NCBI GenBank assembly: GCA_028822845.1
Contig: JAPKCS010000001.1
Span: 1-64,000, forward strand
Source of the DNA: Candidatus Poseidoniaceae archaeon
Lineage (GTDB): Archaea; Thermoplasmatota; Poseidoniia; Poseidoniales; Poseidoniaceae
DNA length: 64,000 nt
Direction of reading: 5' to 3'
A program made the position numbers and the translations under genes. Below the pieces are notes generated by a model. The model searched no databases and was not told the origin of the DNA. It saw nothing but the letters and a program-made list of their open reading frames with translations. How positions within the stretch are numbered: position 1 is the stretch's first letter; every line of letters starts with the position of its first letter. Of this stretch, positions 49,429 through 58,595 are shown piece by piece.

Positions 49429-51156
49429 TCAAAGGTAAGCGTTTAACACTGGCTTTTCATCCAAGTGGAAGAAAGAGAACGCTGCCCACCATGTGATGAT
49501 GTCGAGGCTATCGACGAGGTTCGAAACACCTGTGTGCTCTTCACCGTAGTCTTTTCCAGTCGTGTCCATCCAGTCTTCCATCTCTTCAAGCGTATCGCAG
49601 GTCTGATGGTAACACCAGTACCCATCGACAAGGCCGCCGAAACCAATGGTCACGGTGCCGAGGTTATCTTGGAAACTTGCGTGATCTGATCGAGCCGTGA
49701 TGTCTTCATAGACGATGATTTCAGGCCGTCCACGCTCAAGCCAGTCGTCAACCTTCCACGTGTCTTCACCAAAGCCTTCTCCGATGAGGACGCTCTGTTG
49801 TTGTTCAACGCCAATGGCATCAGCACCGATCCAAAGCGTCAAGCCAACCATTTCTGGCTGGTTAATGACATCGTGATCAAGCGACGGGCCGAGGTAAACT
49901 CGCATTGGCCAGACTTCCTCGTCCTTCGGATACCCGTCTGCATCGATGGCGGTTGCGGGGTCGCCGTGTGGGGCACCGCCGCCACCTGGCCAGTTTACGC
50001 CAGCCATGTCGAGGTTGATGTAATTGGTAACGGTGGCCTGAGGGTTGTCTTCCTTGACGTAATAATCGGTCCAATAATCGCTTCCACGCTTGCCACCTTC
50101 TTCTCCAGACCAGAAGCAGAACACCATGGTTCGGCGAGTTTCGAAAGAAGACATGGCTTCTGCGACAGTCAGCACCATGCTTGTCCCTGCCGTGTTGTCA
50201 TAGGCGCCGACACGGGTGCCGTAGCTGCGGACACCGGTCACGTGAGGGTCATCAAGAATCAAGTTTGCAGGGGGGGCAACGTCGAAGTGAGCGCCAAACA
50301 CCATCCATTCATCAGGCACTTCGTTGCCGTATCGAAAGCCACAGATGTTGTATGCCTCGGGGTTTTGATTTCCAAAAACATCTGTGAACGCATACCGCTG
50401 TGTGACAACTTCCAAACCAAACGATTCCAAACGATCCATGAGGTAGACTGCACCTTCTTCGAAGGCGGTGTTTCCTTGACCAGCCCATCGGTTAAGATAG
50501 CCAACAGCACCATCGGACAAATCCAATGGATCAACGGTCTGATCGGTGAGGTGGTGGAGGTAGTTGTAGGTTGTACGACCAGCGACAAGGCCGGTTGAAT
50601 GACGACCACCTTCATCGGTCGAGTAAGCGGGAGCGGTAGGGCGGACGATGGTAAGAGGGTAAGCTGCGACAGGCCCGCCGGTCTCTTGGCTTGCGTTGAG
50701 GGTTGCGTTCTCACCAGCGAGGCGAACGATGGCCCCACCATCAGCAGATTTGTGCCCATCTTGTCCATACCATGTGGCCCAGGACTCATTTGCATCCCGA
50801 ATTGGCCAGTTATCCCGGCCATATTCACCGAGTAAAATCAAACCCATGTCGGCCCGGGGTGGGGCGAGCATGGACAACTGCACTTGTTCTCCAGCGCGTA
50901 GGTCAACAACGGTGGAATTGACAACAAAGCCACTTTCATCATCCTTCACAAGGTAGGGGACAAAGGCAGAGAGGTCGCTCTCGGCAATGATCGTGACGCC
51001 TTGAAACACACCGGCAGTCATGACTTGAGGTGTGATTATCGCATCTTCGATGGTGACCTTTCCAGCCCCATCGTTTTCACCAAAACATCCAGCGAGTGGA
51101 GCCATGAACATGATCAACACCAGCATGAGAGCGTGGAGTCCTCGGGTGCCTGCCAT
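49429..51156 (-). CDS. Secreted M28-family metallopeptidase lipoprotein (copy 1)
   Basis: A 575-aa zinc aminopeptidase-like protein with a lipoprotein signal (ALMLVLIMFMAPLAGC, Cys24). The two-metal site is visible: H290 (FGAHFDVAPP), D320 (GAYDNTAGTS), E352/E353 (WSGEEGGKRGSDYW), D383 (NLDMAGVNW) and a final His in RSDHASFQD. Residues 30-190 form a beta-rich N-terminal part. It should trim extracellular peptides. It is a clear paralogue of the gene at 54765-56360 (shared motifs SMVLTVA/RTMVFC, YDNTAGTS and NLDMAG). Confidence 0.92.
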   Translation of the reverse strand: MAGTRGLHALMLVLIMFMAPLAGCFGENDGAGKVTIEDAIITPQVMTAGVFQGVTIIAESDLSAFVPYLVKDDESGFVVNSTVVDLRAGEQVQLSMLAPPRADMGLILLGEYGRDNWPIRDANESWATWYGQDGHKSADGGAIVRLAGENATLNASQETGGPVAAYPLTIVRPTAPAYSTDEGGRHSTGLVAGRTTYNYLHHLTDQTVDPLDLSDGAVGYLNRWAGQGNTAFEEGAVYLMDRLESFGLEVVTQRYAFTDVFGNQNPEAYNICGFRYGNEVPDEWMVFGAHFDVAPPANLILDDPHVTGVRSYGTRVGAYDNTAGTSMVLTVAEAMSSFETRRTMVFCFWSGEEGGKRGSDYWTDYYVKEDNPQATVTNYINLDMAGVNWPGGGGAPHGDPATAIDADGYPKDEEVWPMRVYLGPSLDHDVINQPEMVGLTLWIGADAIGVEQQQSVLIGEGFGEDTWKVDDWLERGRPEIIVYEDITARSDHASFQDNLGTVTIGFGGLVDGYWCYHQTCDTLEEMEDWMDTTGKDYGEEHTGVSNLVDSLDIITWWAAFSFFHLDEKPVLNAYL

Positions 51157-51374
51157 GCACCACCCTCACGGCCGGACTTTCTCAAGCCTACTACAGATTG
51201 TGAACATTAGCCGAAGTTCGATAACTTCATGTTTATGACGCCATAATGAAAATTCGATTCTTAAATTTCCGATTTACCCATTAAAATTACCGGATAATGT
51301 AAAAATAATACAAAAACCCATAAAAATCCGAGCATTGTTTGATAAAGGTTCAAGTCCAAGGGATAACCGATACC

Positions 51375-51512
51375 ATGGAACAGCAAACGAACATCTTTGA
51401 CGTGCTCATTACCCTAAAATCAAAACCAAAACCAAACCGAACCCAATACCTGTGGGCGAACGCAGTGATCATCGATGATGAAGACGCTCGTTGCCCCGTC
51501 ATTGAGGGGTAA
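51375..51512 (+). CDS. Possible 45-aa small protein
   Basis: A short frame starting MEQQTNIFDVLITLK, with a Lys/Pro-rich middle (KSKPKPNRTQYLW) and an acidic end (VIIDDEDARCPVIEG). Its TAA at 51510-51512 abuts the stop of the convergent gene at 51513 exactly, as seen for other convergent genes here. AT-rich promoter-like sequence (CCCATAAAAATCC at about 51319-51331) lies upstream. There is no clear ribosome-binding site. The 218-base gap before it (51157-51374) is AT-rich and otherwise empty. Confidence 0.45.
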   Translation: MEQQTNIFDVLITLKSKPKPNRTQYLWANAVIIDDEDARCPVIEG

Positions 51513-52181
51513 TCATTCCTCTTCGAGGGCCAAGGCATCATTTTGTTTTGAATCTCTGAGGATGCTCACTGCAAGGCCGAAGGTGCCGATTGCAGCAACC
51601 GCTGCAACCACCAACAACGCTTCTTCTCTCGTGGTTTCATCCGACGCTGCTTCGATCACTTCTTCATCACACCCAATGCCAAAGCATTCACCCATATTCG
51701 GGACGCCAGGCTCTTCATGGACATCTTTCCAAAGGGTGATGTTGTATTCCCCAGTGGTGACAACACTGTCGTTGATGGCCCGTTCTAACCTGTAAGTGTA
51801 GGTGCCGGGCGGAGCATCCAAAGCAAATTCATAGGCATGCGACACGGCACAGTTTTCGTCAAGGAGGGTGCCGTTTTCAGTTAACTCACACGACTCAACC
51901 AGCCAAACAGAGGTGGCGTTGGTTGTGTTCTCATAGACTCCATTTTGGTCCACATCGATGCTAATTCTGATTGAAGCGTTCTCAGTCGTGTCCTTCATTC
52001 GGAACACGACGGCGTTTCCTTGAACAAAATCACTGTCCGTGATGTTGGCAGGCATCGGCCCGTCAGCAACGACAATGACGTTGTAGGTCTCTTGTTCGTG
52101 AGCAGTGGCCTGACCCAAGGACATCAGCCCCACCAGCACCACCATCGAAAGCACGACGCCTTTGCGGCCCCATTCGGACAT
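51513..52181 (-). CDS. Secreted or membrane-anchored protein of unknown function
   Basis: About 222 aa from the ATG at 52181. A signal peptide (GVVLSMVVLVGLMSLGQATA) is followed by a beta-rich region with many Asn/Thr and two Cys pairs (SCELT...ENCAVS and ECFGIGCDEEV), then a C-terminal hydrophobic helix (LLVVAAVAAIGTFGLAVSIL). It is therefore probably anchored outside the membrane with a short cytoplasmic tail. The fold may be immunoglobulin-like (APPGTYTYRLERAIN), but no family is recognised. It shares the divergent region with the beta-propeller gene at 52239. Confidence 0.72.
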   Translation of the reverse strand: MSEWGRKGVVLSMVVLVGLMSLGQATAHEQETYNVIVVADGPMPANITDSDFVQGNAVVFRMKDTTENASIRISIDVDQNGVYENTTNATSVWLVESCELTENGTLLDENCAVSHAYEFALDAPPGTYTYRLERAINDSVVTTGEYNITLWKDVHEEPGVPNMGECFGIGCDEEVIEAASDETTREEALLVVAAVAAIGTFGLAVSILRDSKQNDALALEEE

Positions 52182-52238
52182 GCTTTCTCCTTCACAGCAT
52201 AACATAAAGACAAAACGGAACAGCGAGTCCCCCCAACC

Positions 52239-54026
52239 ATGGGCGCGAAGGAGACTGGTTTGGGTATCTTCATCGTGGTGCTGCTCTGTTCGGCGACTTT
52301 ATTGGTCATCGGCCCGGCAACATCAACGAAAAATACAGCTGTAAGCGGATTTGACACAGAGGATCCACTGTTCCAATATGAGGGCCATGATCATTCAAAC
52401 GCCACGCAACACGTTGCGGGAACCGACAACATGGACCTCGTCGATTTCAACCCCCTCACCACTCCCGGGAACGCAGAGGTGCAGGTTGCAACAACACCGG
52501 ACGGTGAAACCTACGCTTACCTCGCCGGCTGGAACGACATGCACATCGTCGATGTCACCGACCCCAACAACACCACGGTAACCGGCGTTTACACAGACCC
52601 AAACACCCAGGTTTTGGACGTCAAGTACCTCGAATACAACGGGCGAGAATACATTCTTCAGCAAAACCAACTCATCGACCCTGGAAACTCAGATCCGAAC
52701 ATTGGTGAATGGAATGACCCGGCCCAGGTCACCGTGACTCTGATTGATGTCACGGACAAGACAAACCCGACATGGATCGATTCTTGGTACGATGTTGACC
52801 ATCCGACTGGACCTCACAACCTCTACACGCAAATGATCGATGGAGAATGGTACGTGTTCGTGGCCAACCCTGAGTATGAACAATGCAACGATGCAATCGG
52901 AGAAGCATGCGGCGGTGTCACGATCGCTCACCTCAACCTCGACGGTTCCGCGGCTCGAAACCTCCCCGGCGTGCCCGCATCAGGACTCGGTCACACCATC
53001 ATCAAGGTCGGTGAATACGAAGTGGCTTGGGAAACAACCCGTGGCGGCTGGATTTACATTCACGACATGACGGTTCAATTGTGGCCTGGAGAAGATCCAA
53101 ACGATCCGCGGTACGGTCACACATTCATTTACGGAAGTTATTGGGAAGCAGGCTTGAGAATTGGCGATGTGACCGATGTCCCCCACCCTGTGAATTCACC
53201 CGAGGAATATGTTGTCCATGCAACCTTGTGCAAAACAGGCCTCGGCAACCCAATCCAATGCCGATGGCGAGCCGAAGAAGTCGGCTTGTGGATGGATTTC
53301 TTGGATCTCAACGGTGACGGCGAACCCGACAGTGGAACAACCGGCAATGAAAACGGTGGACGCGTTTCTTACATCCACTATGCTGAACCGTTCCCGTCCA
53401 TGGTAGATCTTTCTCACCTTGGTTACTCTGACGAACCAGTCCACATGGTCACAGCAGCCGTTGAAGTTCTTTCCACCAATGTTGGCACGGGCATCATCTA
53501 CCTGCTCGATACCACAGAGTACACCATGGAAGATGGACAATTCAAGTTCAAACCAAAACTCATTCGAGATTGGGAGATTCCCTACGGTGAAGATCACTGC
53601 TATGGCGCAGATTGTGAAGCATTCCCTAGCGATGAAGAATGGCTTCTCTTCTCTCCACACAACCTCGACAGTGCTTATTTCGAAACCGATGAAACAACCG
53701 ATCAAAGCCACGGCGGGGGCTGGGATGGACGCCTCTACATCTCTCACTATCACGCCGGACTTTGGGTGCTCGACATCGAGACCCTCGTTGCACCAACCAA
53801 TCCAGACGACCGAAGAGCGACCAATTTCGAAGCAACAGTGGGCTGGTACCTTCCGCATGGTGAAGACGGCGAAGCATTGCAGTCGAGCTTCTATGACTTT
53901 GGTTGGGTTCCGTTCCTCTGGGCGGTTGAACACCACAATGGTTTGACCTACGCCTCCTGTATTTCCACCGGGTTGTACATCATACAACTCGAAGCAGACC
54001 TCCCCTACCTGGGCACATCTGTGTGA
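52239..54026 (+). CDS. Secreted beta-propeller-like (LVIVD-type) protein
   Basis: A 595-aa protein with an N-terminal hydrophobic export segment (LGIFIVVLLCSATLLVIGPA). The mature part contains repeated short motifs of the LVIVD kind (MHIVDVTDPNNTT, VTLIDVTDKTNPTWI, LRIGDVTDVPHP, LWVLDIETLVAP), each a propeller blade edge. Many Asp/Asn residues and aromatics suggest a Ca-stabilised surface protein. No catalytic motif is visible. Its neighbour is a SCO1-like lipoprotein 9 bases downstream, suggesting a shared extracytoplasmic role. Ligand unknown. Confidence 0.8.
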   Translation: MGAKETGLGIFIVVLLCSATLLVIGPATSTKNTAVSGFDTEDPLFQYEGHDHSNATQHVAGTDNMDLVDFNPLTTPGNAEVQVATTPDGETYAYLAGWNDMHIVDVTDPNNTTVTGVYTDPNTQVLDVKYLEYNGREYILQQNQLIDPGNSDPNIGEWNDPAQVTVTLIDVTDKTNPTWIDSWYDVDHPTGPHNLYTQMIDGEWYVFVANPEYEQCNDAIGEACGGVTIAHLNLDGSAARNLPGVPASGLGHTIIKVGEYEVAWETTRGGWIYIHDMTVQLWPGEDPNDPRYGHTFIYGSYWEAGLRIGDVTDVPHPVNSPEEYVVHATLCKTGLGNPIQCRWRAEEVGLWMDFLDLNGDGEPDSGTTGNENGGRVSYIHYAEPFPSMVDLSHLGYSDEPVHMVTAAVEVLSTNVGTGIIYLLDTTEYTMEDGQFKFKPKLIRDWEIPYGEDHCYGADCEAFPSDEEWLLFSPHNLDSAYFETDETTDQSHGGGWDGRLYISHYHAGLWVLDIETLVAPTNPDDRRATNFEATVGWYLPHGEDGEALQSSFYDFGWVPFLWAVEHHNGLTYASCISTGLYIIQLEADLPYLGTSV

Positions 54027-54035
54027 GGTGTTCGT

Positions 54036-54761
54036 GTGAGAAAAGTCGTTACCGCTCTTTTCTTTACAGCGTCAATGATGCTGTCCGGATGCTTTGCACC
54101 AGAACCATTCGCACCAGAATCGCCATACTATGGTGAAGACATCGACCCGACCATGGCCGTGAATGATTTTACACTCTCCAACGCGACTGGGGCCTTGTGG
54201 AATTTTGAAGAACAAACCGAAGGCAAAGTCGTCGTCATCGCCTTTCTTTTCACCAATTGCCTCGATATTTGCCCGATTGTGACTGAAAACCTTCGTTGGA
54301 TGTCCAGTCAGCTGACCGAAGAGGAGCACAACGCTACGGAATTCATCACGGTGACTGTTGACCCGTGGCGCGACGATCCAGCCGCCATGCTTTCTTGGAA
54401 AGACAGCAGGGGGACGAATTGGACCCACCTCTCAATCAACGATGTCGACAATGAATCTCAAATGACCGCCATCACTGATGTATGGGTTAACTTCGGCGTT
54501 GGTCTTTGGATTGAAGAAACTCCTTCTGACCAATCGACCAATCAGTCAGAAAATGATTCGAACAACGAATCAGGCAACGGATCTGAAACCACAACAGGCG
54601 GAAGGCACCACCCAGATGCCTACAATGTCAACCACAGCACTGGAACGGTTCTTGTTGATCACACCGGCCTTCAACAAGTCTGGTGGGGCGACAACGACTG
54701 GTTCCCTGATCTCGTTCTCGAAGACGTCCGCACGCTCATTGGCGCCAACGAACAGTCGTGA
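54036..54761 (+). CDS. SCO1/SenC-like lipoprotein thioredoxin
   Basis: A 241-aa lipoprotein from a GTG at 54036; the signal MRKVVTALFFTASMMLSGC ends at Cys19. The thioredoxin-like fold has the SCO copper motif CLDIC (C75-x3-C79, LFTNCLDICP), and a distal His in VLVDHTG probably completes the site. SCO proteins deliver copper to cytochrome oxidase CuA or act as thiol reductases. A Ser/Asn/Glu-rich insert (about 165-192, QSTNQSENDSNNESGNGSE) lies before the last strand, which is unusual. No oxidase genes lie nearby. Confidence 0.85.
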   Translation: MRKVVTALFFTASMMLSGCFAPEPFAPESPYYGEDIDPTMAVNDFTLSNATGALWNFEEQTEGKVVVIAFLFTNCLDICPIVTENLRWMSSQLTEEEHNATEFITVTVDPWRDDPAAMLSWKDSRGTNWTHLSINDVDNESQMTAITDVWVNFGVGLWIEETPSDQSTNQSENDSNNESGNGSETTTGGRHHPDAYNVNHSTGTVLVDHTGLQQVWWGDNDWFPDLVLEDVRTLIGANEQS

Positions 54762-54764
54762 TTT

Positions 54765-56360
54765 TCACAGTTCGTTTGGAACGGGTGATTGATCCATGTG
54801 GAGGAACGCATAGACGGCCCACCATGTGACGATGTCCCAAGAATGAACCAAATTTGCTTCACCCGTGGCGTTGTCTGTCACCATGTAGTCTTCCATCGTG
54901 GTTAGTTTATCACAGGTCTTGTGGTAACAAGGATACCCGTCAACAACTCCGTTCCAACCCAATGTCGCTACACCAAGTTGCTGGAATGAATCGTGATCGC
55001 TGCGGGCGGTTGGACTTTCATAAATCGCAACCATGTCTTGGTAGTTGTTCTGCCACAACGGGCTTTCACCTGCTACGGCCCACTCGTCTCGTCCTCGCTC
55101 GATTTGGTAGGCGAGATCGAATGCGTCTGCACCAATCCATTCTGCTAAGTGGTACATACCGGGCTGATCGATAACATCGCCGCTGCCATCAGGTCCGAGG
55201 TAGACCGAGAGTGCGAAATCGCCAGGATAGTTGATCCCGGCCATGTCGAGGTTGAGGTAATTGCTCACGGTGACGCCGTCAGGAAGGTCGCCGGCAAATG
55301 CACCAGATCCCCAAAGGCCTTCTTCTTCAGATGACCACAAGCAGAACACCATGGTTCGGCGAGCGTCAAAATCTGCCAGCACGCTTGCAGTGGTCAAGAC
55401 CATCGAAGTTCCTGCAGTGTTGTCATATGCGCCGGTTCTCGTTCCGTACCCTTGTTCATCGGTTCCTGGAATAAGTCCAATCGGAGATGCGTATGGTGCG
55501 ATGTCGAAGTGAGCACCAAACACCAACCATTCGTCAGGGTAGACGGTGCCGGTTTTGTAACCACAAATGTTCACTGCCCACAAGGTGCCAGATTGGAATC
55601 TGTGAACCTCAACATCAAGGTCGTAGCCAACCATGACCCCTTCGAAGTAGGTGATTGCGTCTTCATAGGCGGGGTTTCCGTTGCCAATCCATCGATCGAG
55701 GTAGCCAACAGCTCCATCGGCTAAATCCAATGGATCCGCCGTTTCGTCCGTGATGAAATCGACCCATTCATACACGTCCCTTCCGTTTAGCCAGCCACCG
55801 CTTGCATTGACGCCGTTTTCTTCAGTGAGATCGGCGCGTTGTGCTCGAACCGTTGTCATGTGCTTGACAACAACCCCTTCGCCCCGTGAATCACCGGGTA
55901 CAATCCATGAGAAAAGACCACCTTCATCTTCGTTGGCGGAACTCATAACGGCAGAACCACTCGATCGGTCCATGTCCCAATCCATCCACGATTCATCCGC
56001 AGCACGGATTGGCCAATCAGTTCGACCATAGTCGCCCAAAAGAAACACAATGTCGCTGTTTCGAGGAGGGAATAGAATTGTGAGGCTCACAGATTCACCC
56101 TCGGCCAAGTCAAGTATGGTGCCGTTTTGGGCACGAAGTGATCCCGGATCTTGGATGAAGTATGGGATAAAGACGCTCATATCTCGGTCTGCGTTGAGCA
56201 CAATCGTGGTCCATTCACCACCAGGGATTTCTTCTGGAAGGATGGAAAGATCGTTTGCACTCGGCAAACCCCCACCATCATTTTCTCCAAAGCATCCTGC
56301 AAAAGGGGCGGTAAACATCAGCAGAACCAGCAATCCTGCACGTGCGTATTGGGGGCGCAT
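54765..56360 (-). CDS. Secreted M28-family metallopeptidase lipoprotein (copy 2)
   Basis: A 531-aa paralogue of the gene at 49429-51156. The signal has LLVLLMFTAPFAGC (Cys23). The same metal-site motifs are present: FGAHFDIAPY, GAYDNTAGTS, SSEEEGLWGSG, NLDMAGINYP and RSDHDSFQQ. The N-terminal beta-rich part again contains a DYGRTDWPIRAADESWMDW-like segment. The copies share domain order but have clearly diverged, which argues against a very recent duplication. It should cleave extracellular peptides. It diverges from the DDAH-like gene. Confidence 0.92.
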   Translation of the reverse strand: MRPQYARAGLLVLLMFTAPFAGCFGENDGGGLPSANDLSILPEEIPGGEWTTIVLNADRDMSVFIPYFIQDPGSLRAQNGTILDLAEGESVSLTILFPPRNSDIVFLLGDYGRTDWPIRAADESWMDWDMDRSSGSAVMSSANEDEGGLFSWIVPGDSRGEGVVVKHMTTVRAQRADLTEENGVNASGGWLNGRDVYEWVDFITDETADPLDLADGAVGYLDRWIGNGNPAYEDAITYFEGVMVGYDLDVEVHRFQSGTLWAVNICGYKTGTVYPDEWLVFGAHFDIAPYASPIGLIPGTDEQGYGTRTGAYDNTAGTSMVLTTASVLADFDARRTMVFCLWSSEEEGLWGSGAFAGDLPDGVTVSNYLNLDMAGINYPGDFALSVYLGPDGSGDVIDQPGMYHLAEWIGADAFDLAYQIERGRDEWAVAGESPLWQNNYQDMVAIYESPTARSDHDSFQQLGVATLGWNGVVDGYPCYHKTCDKLTTMEDYMVTDNATGEANLVHSWDIVTWWAVYAFLHMDQSPVPNEL

Positions 56361-56438
56361 ATCAGGGCGTATCCGCTTTCGTTGTTGAACCCAACGGCCA
56401 AAAACCCCTCCTTTTTACAGGGCCAACAGCATAAATGG

Positions 56439-56453
56439 TTCCGGTCACCGGAA
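56439..56453. promoter_or_regulatory. 15-nt perfect palindrome in M28/DDAH divergent region
   Basis: TTCCGGT-C-ACCGGAA is a perfect 7-bp inverted repeat with a one-base centre, about 55 bases before the DDAH-like ATG and 80 bases before the M28 start on the other strand. A CATAAATGG TATA-like run lies just upstream. Suggestive of an operator. Confidence 0.45.
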
Positions 56454-56508
56454 ATCGAATTCCTAGAAAGGGCGAACGGTTAAGGGGGGTCAGGCGTCCG
56501 GTTTGAAC

Positions 56509-57318
56509 ATGGCAACGGTTCGTTTGGACCAAAAAGGCCGGGCACTGACCCGCGCAATTCCTGCCTCGTTCGACAAGGCATTGGCGAAGTTTTTCGGCTC
56601 TGGACCAACGAACATCGAACTCGCCAAGGCCCAACACCTCGCTTACCGTGAAGCACTCTTAGCGGCAAACGTCGAGGTGACAGTGCTGCCATCAGATGAT
56701 AATTTACCCGACTCTGTCTTTGTTGAAGACCAAGCCGTTGTGATCGACGGGCATGTTCTCCTCCCCGTCCCAGGCCACCCTGCACGGGTTGCCGAACAAC
56801 CACCAATCGCAGAATTTGTGACCCGTCAATTATCAGGCACACAGGTGTGCAGCATGAACGGAGAAGCACGAATGGACGGGGGCGACATCATTCGACTTGG
56901 CGACCTGTTCTTCGTTGGACGGTCTTCCAGAACCAACGATGCCGGAATTAAAGAGCTCCGAGACCTCCTCACTCACCTCGGGCACCAACTCCGAGTGGTC
57001 GAGATCCCAGGCCATGCCCTGCATCTTACAAGCATCAGTTCAACACCAACCGACTCTGTGATTTTTGCCCCAGAAGGTTACCTTCCAGAGGACGCTTTCG
57101 GCGTTCTACCCGAAGGTTGCGAAATTAAGTGGATGCCAAAGGACGAAGCCTACGGCTGCAACACAATCGGCTTACCAAACGGCCAAGTGCTCGTTGCAGA
57201 AGGTTACCCAAACGTGCTCGCGACCGTCGAAGCAATGGGCCTCCAACCAATTGTATTGGACATGAGTCAAATCAGGGCTGCAGACGGTTCACTCACCTGC
57301 TGCTCACTGTTCTACTAA
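56509..57318 (+). CDS. Dimethylarginine dimethylaminohydrolase (DDAH)-like
   Basis: A 269-aa amidinotransferase-fold enzyme from the ATG at 56509. DDAH-type landmarks are TRAIPASF near the N-terminus, LPDSVFVEDQAVV, RMDGGDIIRLG, the catalytic His in LHLTSISSTP and the nucleophilic Cys near the C-terminus (GSLTCCSLFY). DDAH hydrolyses methylated arginines to citrulline and methylamines; relatives act on arginine or other guanidines. It could serve arginine scavenging. The distinction between DDAH and arginine deiminase relatives rests on length and the late Cys. Confidence 0.88.
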   Translation: MATVRLDQKGRALTRAIPASFDKALAKFFGSGPTNIELAKAQHLAYREALLAANVEVTVLPSDDNLPDSVFVEDQAVVIDGHVLLPVPGHPARVAEQPPIAEFVTRQLSGTQVCSMNGEARMDGGDIIRLGDLFFVGRSSRTNDAGIKELRDLLTHLGHQLRVVEIPGHALHLTSISSTPTDSVIFAPEGYLPEDAFGVLPEGCEIKWMPKDEAYGCNTIGLPNGQVLVAEGYPNVLATVEAMGLQPIVLDMSQIRAADGSLTCCSLFY

Positions 57319-57319
57319 A

Positions 57320-57718
57320 TCAGGAAAACCGATTTTCAGGGCTGTACGCAGCATTGTACCAGTGATTAATCTGATGTTTCGCATCCGTTTGGTCGAGAAC
57401 ATTGTGAATGTTTTCTGGGAAGACGCCTAAATTTTGCTCATCCACCAAAATCAAACCTTCCTTAGAGGGCATTAGCTTCAGGGTTTTTGTGTGATCTAAA
57501 AAGAGACCAATTTCGAACACGATGAACAGGTTTCTCTGAGCGGTCAATTCCTGAAACTTTGATGAAAACAGGAAACTTGCAAAATCGTCAATTGAATAAA
57601 AAGAGCAAAGCGTCGAGAGGGTGTGCACCAAACCCTGCTCTTCGTTAGATAGCGGAATGGTTGGCTCATCAAGAACTTCTGATTTCACTAATGTGAGCAA
57701 TGGACGGTCTTCGCTCAT
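57320..57718 (-). CDS. Small protein of unknown function
   Basis: About 132 aa from the ATG at 57718 (another ATG at 57724). The frame is protein-like, with VHTLSTLCSFYSIDDFASFLF and LFIVFEIGLFLDHTKTLKLM in a helical pattern, and no membrane segment. It ends one base from the convergent DDAH-like gene, a compact arrangement typical of real genes here. It follows the SDR gene on the same strand with about 100 bases between. No family recognised. Confidence 0.55.
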   Translation of the reverse strand: MSEDRPLLTLVKSEVLDEPTIPLSNEEQGLVHTLSTLCSFYSIDDFASFLFSSKFQELTAQRNLFIVFEIGLFLDHTKTLKLMPSKEGLILVDEQNLGVFPENIHNVLDQTDAKHQINHWYNAAYSPENRFS

Positions 57719-57817
57719 GGTCATATCAACAGCGCCTCATCGATAATTGTATGTTCTTTTATTTTTCTTCTCCAGTGGTGTTTCCACCAAAAAGAGTCGA
57801 GGCAAATCACTGAAAAT

Positions 57818-58495
57818 TCACCAGGGCAAATGTTTGCCATCGTATTGAATGAATTGACCGCTGTTCTCCAACGTGAGTTCTTCCACAACCTTGCGCATAC
57901 CTTCAACGCTTTCCGGCATTTCAACAGGGGCGCTGTCACCACCCATGTTCGTTTTCACCCAACCAGGGTGCAAGATGACGAAACTTATGTTTCGCTCAGC
58001 CGCTTCCTTCTTCATTGCTACAGTAAACATGTTGAGGGCGGTTTTACTTGCTCGATAGGCATACGATCGCCCCATTTCGCAATCGTCAATCGAAGCCATC
58101 AAACTGCTCGTCATGGCTACTTTTACCAAACCGTCATGGCTCATTTTTGGATAGAGGGCCTGAACAACCCTTACCGGGCCAAGAGCGTTGATGTCGATGA
58201 CCTCAAGGGCCCACTTATGGTCGATTTCAGTAAGATCGCGCCATCGCCCGTCAGCCACACCAGCGTTGTTGACAAGCAGGTCGATGCGCCCGGGAGCGCC
58301 GTCAGCAAAGGAGTGTACAGATTCCATGTTTTGTACATCGAGTTGATTGATGCTCAACGAGTCACAGGCCAGTGAACCAAGCCGTCCTATTTCGGTCCGA
58401 TAGCCAGCGTAGACCGTCCACCCAGCATCGAGCAATTGCGCCACCCATTCAGCACCAAGTCCGCGGTTGGCTCCAGTGATCACAGCAACGCCCAT
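57818..58495 (-). CDS. Classical short-chain dehydrogenase/reductase
   Basis: A 225-aa NAD(P)-dependent oxidoreductase. Cofactor motif ITGANRGLGAEW (6-17), NNAG at 76-79, catalytic Ser in MTSSLMAS and YxxxK with Y147 and K151 (AYRASKTALNM). It is typical of the carbonyl reductase/C-factor-like SDR subgroup that reduces small ketones or aldehydes. Substrate unknown. The C-terminus is complete. Confidence 0.88.
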   Translation of the reverse strand: MGVAVITGANRGLGAEWVAQLLDAGWTVYAGYRTEIGRLGSLACDSLSINQLDVQNMESVHSFADGAPGRIDLLVNNAGVADGRWRDLTEIDHKWALEVIDINALGPVRVVQALYPKMSHDGLVKVAMTSSLMASIDDCEMGRSYAYRASKTALNMFTVAMKKEAAERNISFVILHPGWVKTNMGGDSAPVEMPESVEGMRKVVEELTLENSGQFIQYDGKHLPW

Positions 58496-58595
58496 AATTG
58501 AGATGAATAGAGGTTGATTGAAGAACCTTTCAACCCCGTAGGTATGGGTGAATGTTCATGTATCACTTCGCTTTGTAAGATTTATGCAGCCCAAC

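Noticed and set aside
49798-50598. A 266-codon frame antisense to the first M28 peptidase
   Set aside because: The minus-strand peptidase has all metal ligands; the opposite frame is an artefact of codon bias.
51416-51441. AAAACC-like short tandem repeat
   Set aside because: Only three or four imperfect units, and it falls in the Lys/Pro-rich part of the proposed 45-aa frame, which explains it.
53196-53987. A 263-codon open frame antisense to the beta-propeller gene
   Set aside because: The plus-strand frame has a signal peptide and repeated LVIVD motifs; the antisense frame has no recognisable features.
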